64,000 nt of DNA from Epiperipatus broadwayi (GCA_028023455.1 JAQFVV010006200.1:4873860-4937859), one strand, 5' to 3'. Shown: positions 23,402-37,004, numbered from the stretch's first letter. Notes: a model not told the origin generated them from the sequence alone. Made by a program: numbers and translations.

Positions 23402-26317
23402 ATCATCATCATCAACAACAATTATTGATTCACTGCAGGATGAAGATCTCTCCAAGTTTAACCCATCTTTTCCAATCTTTAGCTTCTCTTCTTCACATCA
23501 CCCCTGCATACTTTCTTATATCATCCATCCATCTCACATGTGGTCTCTTTCTGGATCTTTTACAATCTCTTGAAATCCAGTTTAAGATTTCAATTGTGCA
23601 TATATTATCATCTCTTCTACCAATATGTTCAGACCAACTCCACTTCATCCTTTTAATTTTTCAATGAGGTCATTAACACATATATATTCTCTTATCCATA
23701 TATTGTGTTTTCGATCTCTTCTTGTTACTCCCAACATGCATCTCTCCATACTTCTTTGAGTGGTCTGAAGTCTCTGTATTGCCCTTCTATTAAGTGTTCA
23801 AGTCTCAGATCCATAAGTAAGAACTGGTAAAACACATTTATTAAAGATTTCCCTTTTCAAACACATAGGCATATTTCCTTTTAGTATCAAGTTATTTCTA
23901 CCAAAAGCACTCCAGCCAAGTTTAATTCTATGATTAAATTCATCCATTATGTTTCCATATATATTAATAATCTTACCAAGGTATTTGTAACTGTTAACTT
24001 CTTCTAACTCCTCATAATCAATCTTTATTTTCATATTTTGAGAAAATCCACTAAATATTATTTTAGTCTTTTTAGTCCTAGTTTTTTACTTTTATCTGAT
24101 AACTCCTGCAACATTTCCTGCAGCTCTAAAGCATTATTGCAAAAACAACTACACCATCTAAAAAATCTAAATGTCTTAAGTAATCTCCATTTACTTTCAC
24201 TCCTTTAGCTTCCAATTTTAATCCACCAAATACTTCTTGCAGCACTGCTATAAAAAGTTTTGGAGATATGGAGTCATCCTATATTACACCCTTCTCAATG
24301 TTGACTTTCCCAGTATCATTATATAATCTAATTGTTGCTGTTGCATTTTTATAAATATTCTTTAAAATATGACAATATGCTGGATTTATACCTTGATGAT
24401 CCAATGCTTTAATCACTGAATAAATGTTTATAGAATCAAATGGCTTTTCATAATCTACAAATCCAAAGCATAATTGCAACTCATATTCATTTGCACTTTC
24501 TATAAATTCTCTCAATATCTGAATCTGATCTACTGTGCTAAAACCACTTTTAAATCCAGCTTGTTCTCTTGGTTGATGGAAATCAAATGTTCCCTATAGA
24601 CGAGTCGTAATTATCTTGATAAAATTTTTATATAAAACTGTTAAAAGGCTGATAAGTCTGTAATTTCTAATATATTCTTTATCACCTTTTTAAAATATTA
24701 ATATTAATACTACATTCTTCCAATCATCTGGTACATCTTTATCATTTAGATATTTGGTATATAACTTTGATAAAAAAATTTTTTATTTCTTCACTGCTTC
24801 TTTTAATATATCAATTATAATTCCATCATTACCCAGAGACTTTCCTTTCTTCATAAATTTAATTGCATGTCTCACTTCTTCATTTAAAATTCTGGACAAT
24901 TTGGAAGATATAATAGATATAGGAGGTACTTATTCTTCATTACTATATAATTTTTGATAGAAGTCTTCTACCTATTTCATGATGTCATCTCTCTTTTTAG
25001 TAATAATTCTACCTTTTTTCCTATTGTAGATATAAATTTCCTACCAATACCAAAATGTTGTTTTACACTCTTGAGACTTTTATTCTTTTCTAGGGCTTTC
25101 CTTGCTAATTCACAGTTATATTTTCTTATATCATTTTCAACTCTTTTTCACACCATTTTACAAAATTCGAGATATTCAATACTTTTTAATGCATCATTTT
25201 TGTATATCTTCATATTACTTCTTTTCTTCATAAATTCTCTAATCTCAGTAGAAATTTTATTGATCAATTGCTGCTTTTTTCTATCAGCTATCTTTGTTGC
25301 AGTTTTAAAAAGTTATTAATTTCATTCAAATCTGAATCATGTTCAAAATCTACTCATCTTTGAAACCGATTTGTAAGTTCTAATTTAAATTCATTACAAT
25401 GTTTCTGAAGATTAGGAATATCAACTTTAAGTATTGCTTTTCTTAATATTTTTTGTTTCTCTAGTTTTGCATTAACACCTATCTTACATCTTACTAATCG
25501 ATGTTAAATTTATTAAGAACTTTACAATCTTGAAATATGTATTTTCTGTTAGTCAAAATATAATCCAACGTATCTTCATTTGGATGCTTCCATGTCCATT
25601 TCCTTTTAACATTTTTCTCAAAAAAAGAATTCATAATATAAAGGTTTTCTTTTTCTGCAAAGTCCACAAGTCTACGTCCTCTCTCATTTCTATTACCATA
25701 ACCAAAAATTACCTATAGCACTTTCATCTTTCATTTGTTTACCAATTCTAGCATTAATGTCTCCCATAATAATTTTAAAATGTTATTTACTCTGATCAAA
25801 AGCCTTTTGTACATCCATATAAAAATCTTTTACTACTTCATCATTATGAGAACTTGTTGGAATATAAACCTGGATTATCTGCATTTGGTATCTGCTTTTA
25901 AGTTGTATAACTAATCTTGCCACTCTGTCCGATATACCATCAATCTCCATAATGTTGTTCTTCCACATTTTATTTATAATGAATCCTATTGCACTTGTAT
26001 TTCCAATATTTGTGCCTTTATAGTAGAGTATATGTCCACTTTTTAAATCAATTGTCTCTTCACCTTTTCTTCTAACTTCACAAAGTCCAATAATATTCCA
26101 TTTAATATAAGACAGTTCTAATTCTTACAATCTTCCTTCACTTGAAAGTGATCTGCAGTGATAAGTAGCTAAATAAAAATACATCATCAAATGGCAGCCT
26201 GGGTCCACAATCAGGGGATTCTTAGCTTCCTCCACCTTCAGCCACCAACCACTGCCTTGGTTGGTGACTTTACAGCCTCCTGGGAATAAAGGCCATGATT
26301 TATTTTTGTCTGTCATG
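23402..26317 (-). pseudogene. nearly full-length RTE-type LINE (APE endonuclease plus RT)
   Basis: Minus-strand coding begins near 26316. Its opening segment ends LATYHCRSLSSEGRL, typical of the start of the RTE apurinic-like endonuclease. A later endonuclease piece at 25968-25783 contains VARLVIQLKSRYQMQIIQVY, then VYIPTSSHNDE. The RT piece at 24515-24279 has CFGFVDYEKPFDSI, corresponding to the D-containing RT motif A. The piece at 24034-23798 has EVNSYKYLGKIIN, then IKLGWSAFGR and CVLPVLTYGSET, a hallmark of RTE LINEs. The 3' end carries TCTCCAAGTTT near 23449 and a TGATGATGATA-type tail (23402-23412 on the + strand as TATCATCATCA). The frame is broken many times by stops and indels, so it is inactive. 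A second, shorter copy lies at 59538-61066. Confidence 0.88.
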
Positions 26318-26319
26318 AT

Positions 26320-29190
26320 TGTATATATTTATTGAAAAAATATTTATCATTTACTCATACATTCATTTTGCCTTATCAGGCAACTGAGAAGAAAGACCAT
26401 GGTGTTTCTTGATCAGAAACTCAGAGGTAAAAAGCCAATAAACCCACCACACTGGCTAATGCATGTTGATGAGTAGCCCATCCATGTTTATATAAATAAT
26501 CACATAGTAATAACAGCTGCAATGACAAGAACATATGGATTGGACATTAGGAATTTGCTGTGCTTGGTTTCTTTAAGGCCACTAAGAGAATTCAAAGGGT
26601 CTCCTTTCAGTTAATAGCAAACTCCTAAGACTATTTAAATGAAGTTATGAGAACATCTCAGTTGATTTGAAATTCACGTTAAAGTCATTGTCTAATCTAT
26701 ATATTTTAGAAGATCTTAAATGATAAAATGAAAGTGGATTTATTTTTCTCTGAGCATAATGGGTTTCAATATTAGACAGTCATTTTTGGAGGTCTATGTT
26801 TTCAAGTATTAAATAATTATCAGTATTGTAATATATATATATTGCAAGTTTGTGTTTTTATTGGTGCATCTATCACTTTAGCTTATTCCTATCACAATCA
26901 TTCATCATCCCAGATGTCAGATCAATATCTCACATTATAGATATATTTTGAATCATACACTTTTTCAAGTAAACCATGATTTAACTTAATATACACATTA
27001 CTTTTAAAGATATTTAAACTTAACTTCATATAGTATGCATTTAAATATATTTCAAAATTTTATTCTATCACACTTACTGAAACATATGATCAAAGACATG
27101 TGAAAAAGATATATACATATATTGTAACCAAAATGTCTGATCACATCACAACAAACAAAATTAATGATATAACATGAAATTGTTATGATGTAATCTGGTC
27201 GCGGCCAAGCTACACCACAAAGACCCATCGTAGCAGTATGTGAAAGTACATTGGACAAATTATAAGTATGTAATTTTATTATTCTTCAAAACTTTAATCT
27301 GCGATTTTTCATTGCATGATACCTTATGGCCGACCATGGGCAAGATGGTATAATTTGTGGAACTACTAAAGATTATTCTTTAAGAATGACATGTATGGTT
27401 TTTGGTGTAAATGCTAGTCTAGGTATGAGCTTTGCAATAATAATAAGCATGGAAAACTTGGGTTCTTTCCTTATAAACTTAAATTTATAATTTAATAAAT
27501 AGCAGTGAGACTCTTGTTATATTGATGAATGACAATTATAACATTAAGCAAATAAATTCAATCATATCATTACCTGGTAAATCTGTTTATAAGTTTATAA
27601 AATGAATCAATTTTGTATCATGTACTAGAATCAACAATGCAAAGCTAAAGTGATGGAAAAGGCAAATGGGATTTTATTGTACCTTACACATCATAAATTA
27701 CCAAGGACAAAAAGCATTCAAATGTTTTCTCAGAATATTACTAAAACTCTTATGTCTTAGATTGACAACAGTATGTACTGCAATGTATGCTCTATTCAAG
27801 ATATAGAATTTCTGTTTTTGCGAATGACAAATAGCAACGGCACAGTAAGTTTAATTATAAATTAATATTTATTTACAATTTTATAATTAACAAATAATTG
27901 ATGTAGGATGTTTAATATAATAAATAGATACATAAGTAATCAAATAAATAAAATAAATAAATAAAATATCATCTCATTTGTTTCCTTCAATAAATATATC
28001 ATAGGCACAGTTTTATAAAAGCCTAATCATAAATTTTATTATAATTTGATCTAATTTCTGCTTTGAGTAAAATATACTGAAATTCAACATCAAATTATGA
28101 AATACCTAATGTGTCAGTTCCAGAACCAATAAACCTATGCTATAAACCTATAATAATATAAAAAATAATATTATATTTGCAGGAATTAGCTATAATGCAA
28201 TGCTAACCCAAAGTGAAAATTCAGACTTCAGTTCACATAAAATATTAATTAACAAACAGTTAATCATTATGACAATAATTTAGACAAGTAGTCCTGCTAC
28301 ACTTTATAACTCAACTTATAAGTTATACTTATAGATGGAAGAAAATGATTTTAGCATAATAATACAAAATACTTTGCCCAAGCTTACATTTATGAAGTAA
28401 AATGATATTCCTGTGGATGCATTCATCTACACATAGGAACGATACAACACTGAGTGCCCAGTACATTTATATACCACCACAAAGCAACAAATATAATTAC
28501 ACAATTCTGCAGATTAACCACCAGCACAGGAATGAGTGTAAAAATACAGAAAGTGGCAACTAATTAATCTGCAGATTAACCACCAGCACAGACGAATGCC
28601 ATTTAACATTGTAAAGCAATATTGATATTTACTTCATATTTGAAGTGCAAAAATCATCCTTCTCAGTTATTCTGACAATTCAGAAAAACACCAGCAATTT
28701 AGCAGATGTGGGTTCATACATACAAGTGACATGAGTATAGGAACAGAACTCTGGAAATACCCATAAGACACTTCATAAGAGGTTGACACACACCATAAAT
28801 TTATTAGTAATTCTCAAGCTTTTCGCAAGTACTATTTCATCAAATATTTTATTCAATCCCATGAATTTAATTTAAACATAGTAAAAGTATAAATCATGAA
28901 CCTCATATATAAGTTTATATAACAATAAAAATTAAAAATAATTCATTTTTACTTAAATATATAAATAAAAATGTACAACATTTTTGGAATATAAAATATT
29001 ATCTGTGAAATCAACATAAAATGTCTTGAACTCTTTTCTTCATAGCGTAAGCATGTGTTTTAAAGACCTACAGAGGTCCCTAGTGACGATTTTTTCAGAC
29101 GCTCATTGCTAAGGTTTACAGTCTTGTTAAAACTATTACACAAAGTAATAATTATAAATTATAGCCGAATTCCATAGATGTGATTATATC
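26320..29190. other. AT-rich intergenic stretch
   Basis: No supported gene. A short less AT-rich patch near 27190-27245 gives a minus-strand frame with no recognisable domain. CTGCAGATTAACCACCAGCACAG occurs twice, near 28507 and 28569, as a spaced direct repeat of unknown meaning. Confidence 0.5.
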
Positions 29191-29197
29191 CGTTTGT

Positions 29198-29277
29198 TCT
29201 AGTTATTATGAGTACTTTTAAATTAATGAATTTTACGTCTAGTTATTATGAGTACTTTTAAATTAATGAATTTTACG
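29198..29277. repeat. perfect 40-bp tandem duplication
   Basis: The 40-bp unit starting TCTAGTTATTATGAGTACTT occurs twice head-to-tail, at 29198-29237 and 29238-29277, with no differences seen. Such identity suggests a recent slippage duplication, or an assembly artefact. Confidence 0.95.
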
Positions 29278-29279
29278 TG

Positions 29280-31000
29280 GCTCCATGAATATGAGATAAT
29301 TCCAAAAGCATGAAATGTAGAGTTTAAATAAATGAAAATGTTCTTCATAAGTTATTAAATTTTACATTTTTATATAGCATTGTTCTAAGTTTATGATATC
29401 CAGGCTATATTAATTTATCTATCCACATTTAAATCTAGGAATAATAATTAAAGCAAAATAACTTCATAATTTAAGATTGACTATAGAAATCAGAAAGTAG
29501 TTTTAGTTAATTACATTACTGGCAGTATAAGTTCAGGTAAGATAATCAATTCTTTATTATTTACGTGATACACAGAAATATTAAACCAGCGTTTCAATAA
29601 AATTTTAAATTTAAATTTGATTTTAAACCTCTTTTTTTTTTTTTTAAATAAAGTTTTCATATCCGAAAAACTTCTACAATTAAAATATTTATTTAATGTT
29701 GCCAGTTTGTATGTAATAAAATATTCCAAAACATACTGATTTTCTACTATTAATTCTACTTTTAAAGTTAAGCGTTCCAACATATTTCAAATGTAGATAT
29801 TGAGAAAATTATTAGTACTTTGATCCACTTGGCCAGCAGACTTGAACAGACCCTTTAAATTTAGCAACTCATACTATTATTAAATATCACCATTTTATGT
29901 TTAAATTCATATGAGAATTCTTAGTTAATTCATTTGCTTATTAATTATTTTTAAAAAAATATGCTTAACATATTTTGCTTACATTTTATTCTTACACCAT
30001 TTTGTCTCTTAATAATAATATGAACGCTCTCTTTCACTGAAACACTCACTTTCCCTGAAACGCACACATGTATTTATTATATTCTTATTTAATAATTAAA
30101 AATTAGTTAAACAAATGGCTTTTGAATTAAATGAAAATAATTTCTAAGATTATTTTAATTAAATAAGAATTATTATTATTTTTAATCACATTTTACTAAA
30201 CTTGATGTGTGCTGTTGATTTCTTACAGGTTAAACATATGTGACCCAAATCAGTGGATGGAAAAGAGCAATTTTAAATACATTAAAATAATACAGGCAAT
30301 AAGCAAAGCAAAATATTACTTATTCTCATCAATAAATTATTTTGAGTGCAAGTAAATAGTCTGTTCAAAATGCAAACCAATGCAATCAAATCACCAAAAA
30401 AAAGACAGAGAAATTTTTTAAATCAGTTCTATCAATCTTTATATTTTACACTAAAATATAAGGTTACAATATATATATATTGAAACAGTAAAACCTCGTA
30501 TATTTATTAATAATAATCTTAATAAATCCCGCCTAAATTTAAATCTAAATAATACAATCATGTATGTGTGCATGTATGTTTAAATATTTACAGAAATATT
30601 CATTTATATAACTCATGAAGCAAAATACGCACATATATAGATTGTTAATAGATTGCTAAGTGAAAAACTAATTGTATGTGTAACTTTAGACTACATATAT
30701 GCAAGAATATAAATGTTAATAGATTATAAAACATTACTTTTTCTATAATTTTATATATTTGTTAAATTATATATTTTCAAAATTGTATAATTCTGCATAT
30801 ATCGGTAAATTAGAACGGTCAGGTTACATATATAATAAAATGTTTTTCCAAATCTTAGATTTGTTTTTCTAGACATACGGTCACCAGCATAATTAATCTT
30901 TACTGGTATAAGATTAATTAAAAATTTATATTTAGAATAAAACTTGGAAAACTGAATAAATTACGGCGTGTCAATGGGTTTTTTTTTTTTTACCTATTTA
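29280..31000. other. AT-rich non-coding stretch
   Basis: No gene is supported. CAGTAAAACCTCG at 30486-30498 resembles the terminus of a pogo/Tigger-type transposon, but I found no matching right end. Confidence 0.45.
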
Positions 31001-31097
31001 ATATTTGACACAGCAGGCTTCCGCGATAACTGGTGGCGATAACTGGTGATTATCGTAAGGGCCAAGAAAACACTTCTAAGAAAATAAAATAATGAAG

Positions 31098-31390
31098 AAG
31101 AAGGGGAGGGGTAAGGATATAAAAGAATAGCAGCCATCTTTCAAAGACAGTTTTTTTATTACTCACTCACAAAATTCCAGAGCTTTTGAATTTGATATTT
31201 GTAATAAGGTGAATAAACAACATGTCGGGGTAAGTGGGCTCAAAATCTAGCCTTCTGCCTGATGAAGAGCCATCTAAGCTGGGAGAGCATGAGTTGACCA
31301 CCGCCAGAACCTAAAGATGTCACGCTATCCAAAGAACTTGCCAGAACAGAGAAAGATCAAGATAAACAACGGTAATTACTCCTTCCACTC
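31098..31390 (+). promoter_or_regulatory. possible promoter and 5' exon
   Basis: GGATATAAAAGAATAG at about 31116-31131 is a good TATA-box-like motif in a patch less AT-rich than its surroundings. It is followed by a transcribed-looking segment (31140-31370) that ends CAACGGTAATT, a donor-like site. No open frame of note is present. A similar arrangement, a TATAAATAG box then a less AT-rich patch and a GGTAAAT donor-like site, occurs at 49620-49965 inside the nested insertion. This could be the control region of an LTR element or of a non-coding transcript. Function is inferred only from motifs. Confidence 0.25.
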
Positions 31391-33990
31391 TAAAAACTTC
31401 AACTAATTCCAAATTTAAATGCTAGCTTAACCTTAAATTAATGGCCATCCTAATATTGTAAATTAAACTTATGTATATTTTATTTTTTTATAATTTCAAT
31501 CTAAAACTTGCCTAAATTATAACTGTAATAACTGTATTTAAATCCTAAAGTCCTGCCTGATACAAACTTAACTCATATAAATTAACTGATACAAAATGAT
31601 TTATCTGATATAAAATGCTTAACTGATTTCTAAATGATTTATGATTTATTATTTCAAATTCTAAAGTACTCGCATTCACACACATCTTTATTAATATAAT
31701 TGTATGATTTTATGTTTTGGTTTACTCGTAAAATAATGTTTGATTTAGTTACATATTAATTTGATCCTAAGTAATTAAATGCTATCTGTTTCAATTTGCA
31801 ATGATGTAGAAATTAATTTAGAAACATATAAAATGCAATAAGCTGTTAAAGTAATAATGAAAATTTCTATGCTAATTTATTATTGCCTTAAGTTAATGAT
31901 AATGTTTGCCATCATTAATCTTAGAGATAGCATTATAAAACTAAATCAATCATATTTTAGCGAACCTCGCACAACTTTCTTTTAAAATGAACAAATTTCA
32001 AATTTCACTTACTTGAAATTTTATTATGATTTAAAATGCATTTCTTACGTTAATCTATGCCAAATTTTATTATTATTTAGTTACGTTATCTTGTTTATGC
32101 TATAAAACTTCAAAACCGAGCTTTATTCTTAAATTAAACTATTAGCGAGAATTAAATAAAGATTCTCTCGCATATATATGTAAATGTGCATATATATAAC
32201 ACGTATAATTATATACGAAATAAAAAGCTCTGTTTTGGAAAGGATAAAATGTCTAGAATTAAAAATCATTACAAATGTATCATCACCCTAAGATAGATTT
32301 GCTTTTTAAGTTAATATTTTAAACAAATATTTAGTTAAAGTGATAAAAATACAGCATAAATCTATAAGTTTATATTTTAAATTCCTCATATGCTGTAATC
32401 CTCCTTAAGCTAATTAAATCAAAGCCTATATAGATAGCTTTATAGGTTGGATTCATAAATTCCCTAAATAGTATTATTAAGAGTACTATAATATGAACTG
32501 ATGTGGGGTAGTTTCATGAAAGAAACTTTTACTTTAGCGTCTTAATTTTAAATATAATTATGTAGTCAGTGGTGCATATGTGTCCTTATGAAATGCTACG
32601 GCGTATTTTCTTATTGCTGTACTTCTTTAATGGTCACATGTTGTCGTGCTGCACCATTACCTTTAGTTCAGGCAATTATCCTCTTCAGATGGTGACTGGT
32701 ACATGCCAACCCATTCTGCATTCTTATAATGAAGCATGAGACTCACACAGAGCGAGCATTCGAAATGGAGCATGAGATTCATCCAGAGCATAAGACTCCC
32801 ATATTCTTATATAAATTATTGATCTGCTGGGCTAAAATGGCCTCTTATACCACAGCAATGAGATTCGGTCGCAGGGAACCGGTAAAAATCTCGTGAATAA
32901 GGCACATATGAGACGCAAATAAGACTCAGAGTTATATGTTTTTCTTTACACACTAGTATCTGAAGTCTAACTTCCGTTAATCAGTTCAACCTGCCATTTT
33001 AATAATTAATTCAGCATTGATCTGACTAGAATCCAATCTAAATTGCATATTACTGTGTAGAGAATATATGTTAAATATTTCGTGCTAAGTAAATTATGTT
33101 CTTTACAAAATTTATTATCACTTCTGCTAATGTGGCAAATCTAAGTCCTATTATAGCATAAATCTAGCATAGATAACCATGAGCAAAGTCAAATCATTCT
33201 AAATTAAAATTCCGCTCATGCAAAATTTTACTGTATTATAATTTTATCACCTGCGAGTGAAGGAGATATATATGTATAGCCCGATAAATAATTAGTTGTA
33301 ACCTACATAATATCACCTGCGAGTGATATGAGGCTATATACATATATATGTAGAATGGAAATGCAAAACCTCCAAACTTTATTAATTATACTGGAAAGTT
33401 AAAATCACTTATTAGTAAACTAACCTATATATATGTAAACCAAATTGTGTAAAGCTGTACATCCAAAATTGTTACTGATAGTGCATCACTTCTTGTGTGA
33501 ATCCCGTTGAATTGTAATGTCCCTGAATCACCTGCGTGTGAAATCCAAAACTTGCTTACTATAATAATGTTTGAATTATTGTTACATTGAATTTATTAAA
33601 TAGATTTTAAATTTACTCTAGTTTCTTGCCTTAGTCTTGCTCACCGACTCACTATTATTTAACCTTTAGTAATTAGCTTTGTGATTTATTGAAATTTTTT
33701 GAATAATTAGTAATAATAAGTGTGCCACATGATGCCTATATAGATATGCTATATAAAATACCCATTGTTACCCATCTTGTGTGCCACTGTTGAGCTACTG
33801 CCGGCACATGAAGAAGAGAAATGCTGCTGTGAACTCAACTGTGTCATTTGTAAGGTTGTAAGTCTATGAGCAAAAGTAGAGGAACTATGGTTAGGCCAGA
33901 GCCGTGGCCACTGTAAACCTGGTCAGCCTTAGGATGATCTATCAGAGTTCTAGAATTTGTTGTACAAATGCACATATTTGACAGTTACAA
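31390..33990. other. unassigned stretch with a thrice-repeated motif
   Basis: No coding region is supported. ATCACCTGCGAGTGA occurs near 33247 and 33310, with a variant, AATCACCTGCGTGTGAA, near 33527. The patch at 32640-32940 is less AT-rich. It shares CATATTCTTATATA and CTAAAATGG, in that order, with about 51030-51080, hinting at a diverged common repeat. Confidence 0.3.
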
Positions 33991-33995
33991 TATAT

Positions 33996-34250
33996 TGTGA
34001 GGGCACCTTACAAGCTTGACCAAATCAACCCATGGCTAGTCATATCACCAATTGTCCCCATTCCAAACTTACACTTAGCTTAAAGAATAAGTTTTATTTG
34101 ATACACATATATTATATGCTTTTTTTTACTATCTCAAAACATAACTATGTATGGTTATGTGATAAGTATATATTATTTGCTTCAACAAAAAATAAAAAAA
34201 TTAAATAGTGAGAAACTATTTTTTTATTGTTGTTTCACATATAAATAGTA
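33996..34250 (+). repeat. LTR-like direct repeat A, copy 1
   Basis: Starts TGTGAGGGCACCTTACAAGC and is matched over about 240 bp, with moderate divergence, by 45483-45720 (TGTGAAGGCAGCTTACAAGC). Both continue through CATATCACCAATTGT and GTTTTATTTGATA. A TG start and the presence of Gag- and integrase-like sequence between the copies suggest LTRs of the + strand gypsy remnant. The interval is 11 kb because other elements have inserted. The right edge is blurred by a TA run. Confidence 0.6.
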
Positions 34251-34262
34251 TATATATATATA

Positions 34263-34328
34263 TATATATATCAACCAATAATGAACTTGACTTTATATAT
34301 ATATCAACCAATAATGAACTTGACTTTA
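34263..34328. repeat. 33-bp tandem duplication
   Basis: TATATATATCAACCAATAAT followed by GAACTTGACTTTA is repeated exactly twice, at 34263-34295 and 34296-34328, extending out of a TA microsatellite at 34247-34272. Confidence 0.9.
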
Positions 34329-35054
34329 TTTTTTTGAATGTTACTAGTTTGAACAGTACAATGTTGTGGACTGATATTTATTAACTATAGTAATGAACTA
34401 CAGTCAAAGTAGTTGCTATGTAAATAAGTATGAGAATTAAATAATATTACATGACTTTTAAATCAATTATCTAGATATAACATGCATAACAATGAACAAC
34501 TACAGCAGTAAAAAAAGAAATGCAAATTTTAGTACACTAGGCAATGGAAACCATGCTTGACGTAAAAACAAAATCAATTTTTTTACATTGTCTTTGCGAA
34601 TTACATACACACTACAGAAAGCCAACATCTTCAGAAAAATGGTTTGAATGCTATAGAAAATGGAGATGCTATTCCAGTGAAATGATGTTTTCAGATATGT
34701 AATTTTAATATAAGATTGCAACAAGTCAAAGAAATATTTGAAGCAAAGAAGAATAGAGAATTTCATGTGATTGAATAAAATCGGGAAATTGTTTTGAACT
34801 GATATTAACAAAATAGTTATAACAATTCTATTCAAACACGAACTGAAGAATAAGAAAGATTACCAGTATTCAAAGTAGAATTATGAAATAATATTTTATT
34901 GCATGTAAATTCTATAAAATGCAAACTGTAGCTGATTTTAAAATGTTATATATGATTAATCACCATGCAATGTTTTCTGGCTACATTGCCAATGTCATAG
35001 ATCGATTGTTATTTTCCTGCCATGGAAGTGTGAAAATTTCCTTTACCTACGCTT

Positions 35055-35260
35055 GAAATCCCAAAGAAAATCTTTTGTCCAACATGAAGTGCTTACCTAT
35101 GGATACATGGAAAGACCCAAGTCAGGGCCAATACAGAATTGTTCCAAGGGTACAATGGACAGATAGCAATGAGTGACCTGCACTTTGGTTTGGAGAACCA
35201 TTTGTAATGCATGAATTATATATACATAAAAAGACTTTTGCAGTTCATCACCTTTAATTA
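35055..35260 (+). pseudogene. decayed coding-like remnant, unknown
   Basis: In one frame the segment reads with non-AT-driven amino acids, including MDTWKDPSQGQYRIVPRVQW and PALWFGEPFVMHE, interrupted by one TGA at about 35176-35178. Composition stands out from the flanks. No family is recognised. It could be an exon of a dead gene or part of a retroelement. It lies 430 bp upstream of another exon-like segment. Confidence 0.25.
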
Positions 35261-35694
35261 AATCGATTTAAAGGAATTCTGAATTTTAATTATGTGTTTT
35301 AATTTTATGATTATTTTTGTAAATATATATATATATATTTTACATTTCATTTTTTTCATACTTGGAAACATAAAACTTTTGTGATTTAATTTTTTGGAGA
35401 GTTTATTTTCAAATAGAAGTGGAAAGTAGAGGAGGGGGGATAGTTAATTTTAGTTGAAATTTTCTTTTATAAATAAAGTTTAGATTAGCTTTTCTCCACT
35501 CATAGTGACATGATATTTGATTATTCACCACATGGTACTAAGGTAAGATTTTATTATGATACCACATTAAATATGCACACTTTAACAGGACATAATTTAT
35601 GTTGCTTGTTACATGTTAATTAACAATCATTATATTTGTTCTTCTGTATAAATGACTAATCTCCTTGGGTGAATGATCTTTACTATCACATTAG

Positions 35695-35810
35695 GAATTT
35701 ATGTAGATTTTGAAGAGGGAGATCCCAAGAAAATCAAGCACAGACCACTGGATTTGGATTATGATGCAAAAGTACACATACCAATGGAAAAATTTAACAT
35801 AGCTACTTAG
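35695..35810 (+). CDS. possible terminal exon, unknown product
   Basis: A CTATCACATTAG acceptor-like sequence ends at 35694. From 35697 a 37-codon frame runs to TAG at 35808-35810, with a charged, protein-like composition (DFEEGDPKKIKHRPLDLDYD). I do not recognise the protein. It may belong with the coding-like remnant at 35055-35260. It is short, and no transcript evidence can be seen, so this stays tentative. Confidence 0.3.
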
Positions 35811-36288
35811 ATTCATGTATATGCTAAATCAGTCTTATTTTTGTTTGAACTTTGTAAATAATTAGTGTCATTAGCATGAGTTTCTATCAAGAGTATTATG
35901 GATATGGTAACATAACCTTGTTAAAGAACTGATATGATAGAAGTCCATTGCTGACACCCATAATTATAGATTTTTATATATATTGTTAAAACATTTTTGA
36001 GTTTATTTTGTTTTTTTTTTGTTCTCTAATAAATATTAATGAATTTGTTAATCTCAATTCAATCTCTAGTTTATTAAATCAACTTTGTATTCACTCATTA
36101 ATCTACAGCCTCAAGCATACACATATACCATACTTATACTATAGAATTTTAAATTGGTTGGGTGATTACTAGATACACCATACTAATTGTAACCTATATA
36201 GAGATGCAGTATTTGTCAATTATTATTAGGGCATCCCTATTAAGAGAGTCAAAAGTGAATTCTCCCTGAGTTCAAATACTGCATCATA

Positions 36289-36497
36289 ATGGAACCAGAA
36301 AGGGATGAGAAGTGGATGAACTATTGCAACAACTCCAGAATCTTACCTGGAGACCCGAATTATGACTATAGACAGATGCAACCCCCCTCTTTTTCTGGAC
36401 TGTTACATATGGCATCCAATGTGTTGGGCATGAAATCAGGTAGTCATCATGTCATACCTGATAAAATCAATATAATGTTCAGTTGCCATTTCAAAAT
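36289..36497 (+). CDS. possible first coding exon, unknown product
   Basis: ATG at 36289 has a good context (A at -3, G at +4) and opens about 70 codons of balanced composition, including GDPNYDYRQMQPPSFSGLLH and MASNVLGMKSGS. At 36498 the perfect donor-like GTAAGT follows. The encoded segment matches no family I recognise. It sits 500 bp upstream of the gypsy Gag remnant and could be a host exon or part of that element's leader. Confidence 0.3.
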
Positions 36498-36504
36498 GTA
36501 AGTC

Positions 36505-37000
36505 ATTGGGAATCTGATCACATATATAAACTATACATTCCATTACATCTGGTGCCCATATTTTAGGAGCATGAAACTAAAAGTTTCAAAGAAGGTCCAG
36601 CCATTGGACTGGTGATTAAAAAAATAATTTTTGTAAATTTTTTTTGAACTCATTTTTTTTATCAAACCTCTACAACCTAAAACCTCTGTTGTACTTATGC
36701 AGAGAGTGAACATCATGAGTTTAAATAAATTATAAATGTGTCACTAAGAAATTACATATGTGGCAGTAAATATAGGATTTATAAGCTGAGACCAAAATAA
36801 TAAATAAATAACTAATAAATGAAGCTAAAATAGGTGAGTTAGGCAAAATAAAATTTAGGCTAAAGGGTAGACATAATAAAAAAAGATAGAAAGTTAAATA
36901 TACATATAAAATGGTTGGGAATGGCATGAAACACTATGACATACATCTAATTGTATCTTCAAAAGAAGGAGGTAACTTTATATTCAGCAATAAAAATTTT
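36505..37000. other. non-coding stretch before gypsy Gag remnant
   Basis: AT-rich, with no recognised feature. It may be leader sequence of the element that follows. Confidence 0.4.
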
Positions 37001-37004
37001 TTTA

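Noticed and set aside
28505-28592. CRISPR-like array (repeated CTGCAGATTAACCACCAGCACAG)
   Set aside because: Only two units, in an animal genome, with no leader or cas genes. It is a simple spaced direct repeat.
30486-30498. CAGTAAAACCTCG as a pogo/Tigger transposon end
   Set aside because: No inverted partner or TA-flanked right end was found, and 13 bases alone are weak evidence.
34500-34835. 111-codon hydrophobic minus-strand frame as a membrane protein
   Set aside because: Hydrophobicity is expected from AT-rich codons (Phe, Leu, Ile). There is no family signature or clear start context.
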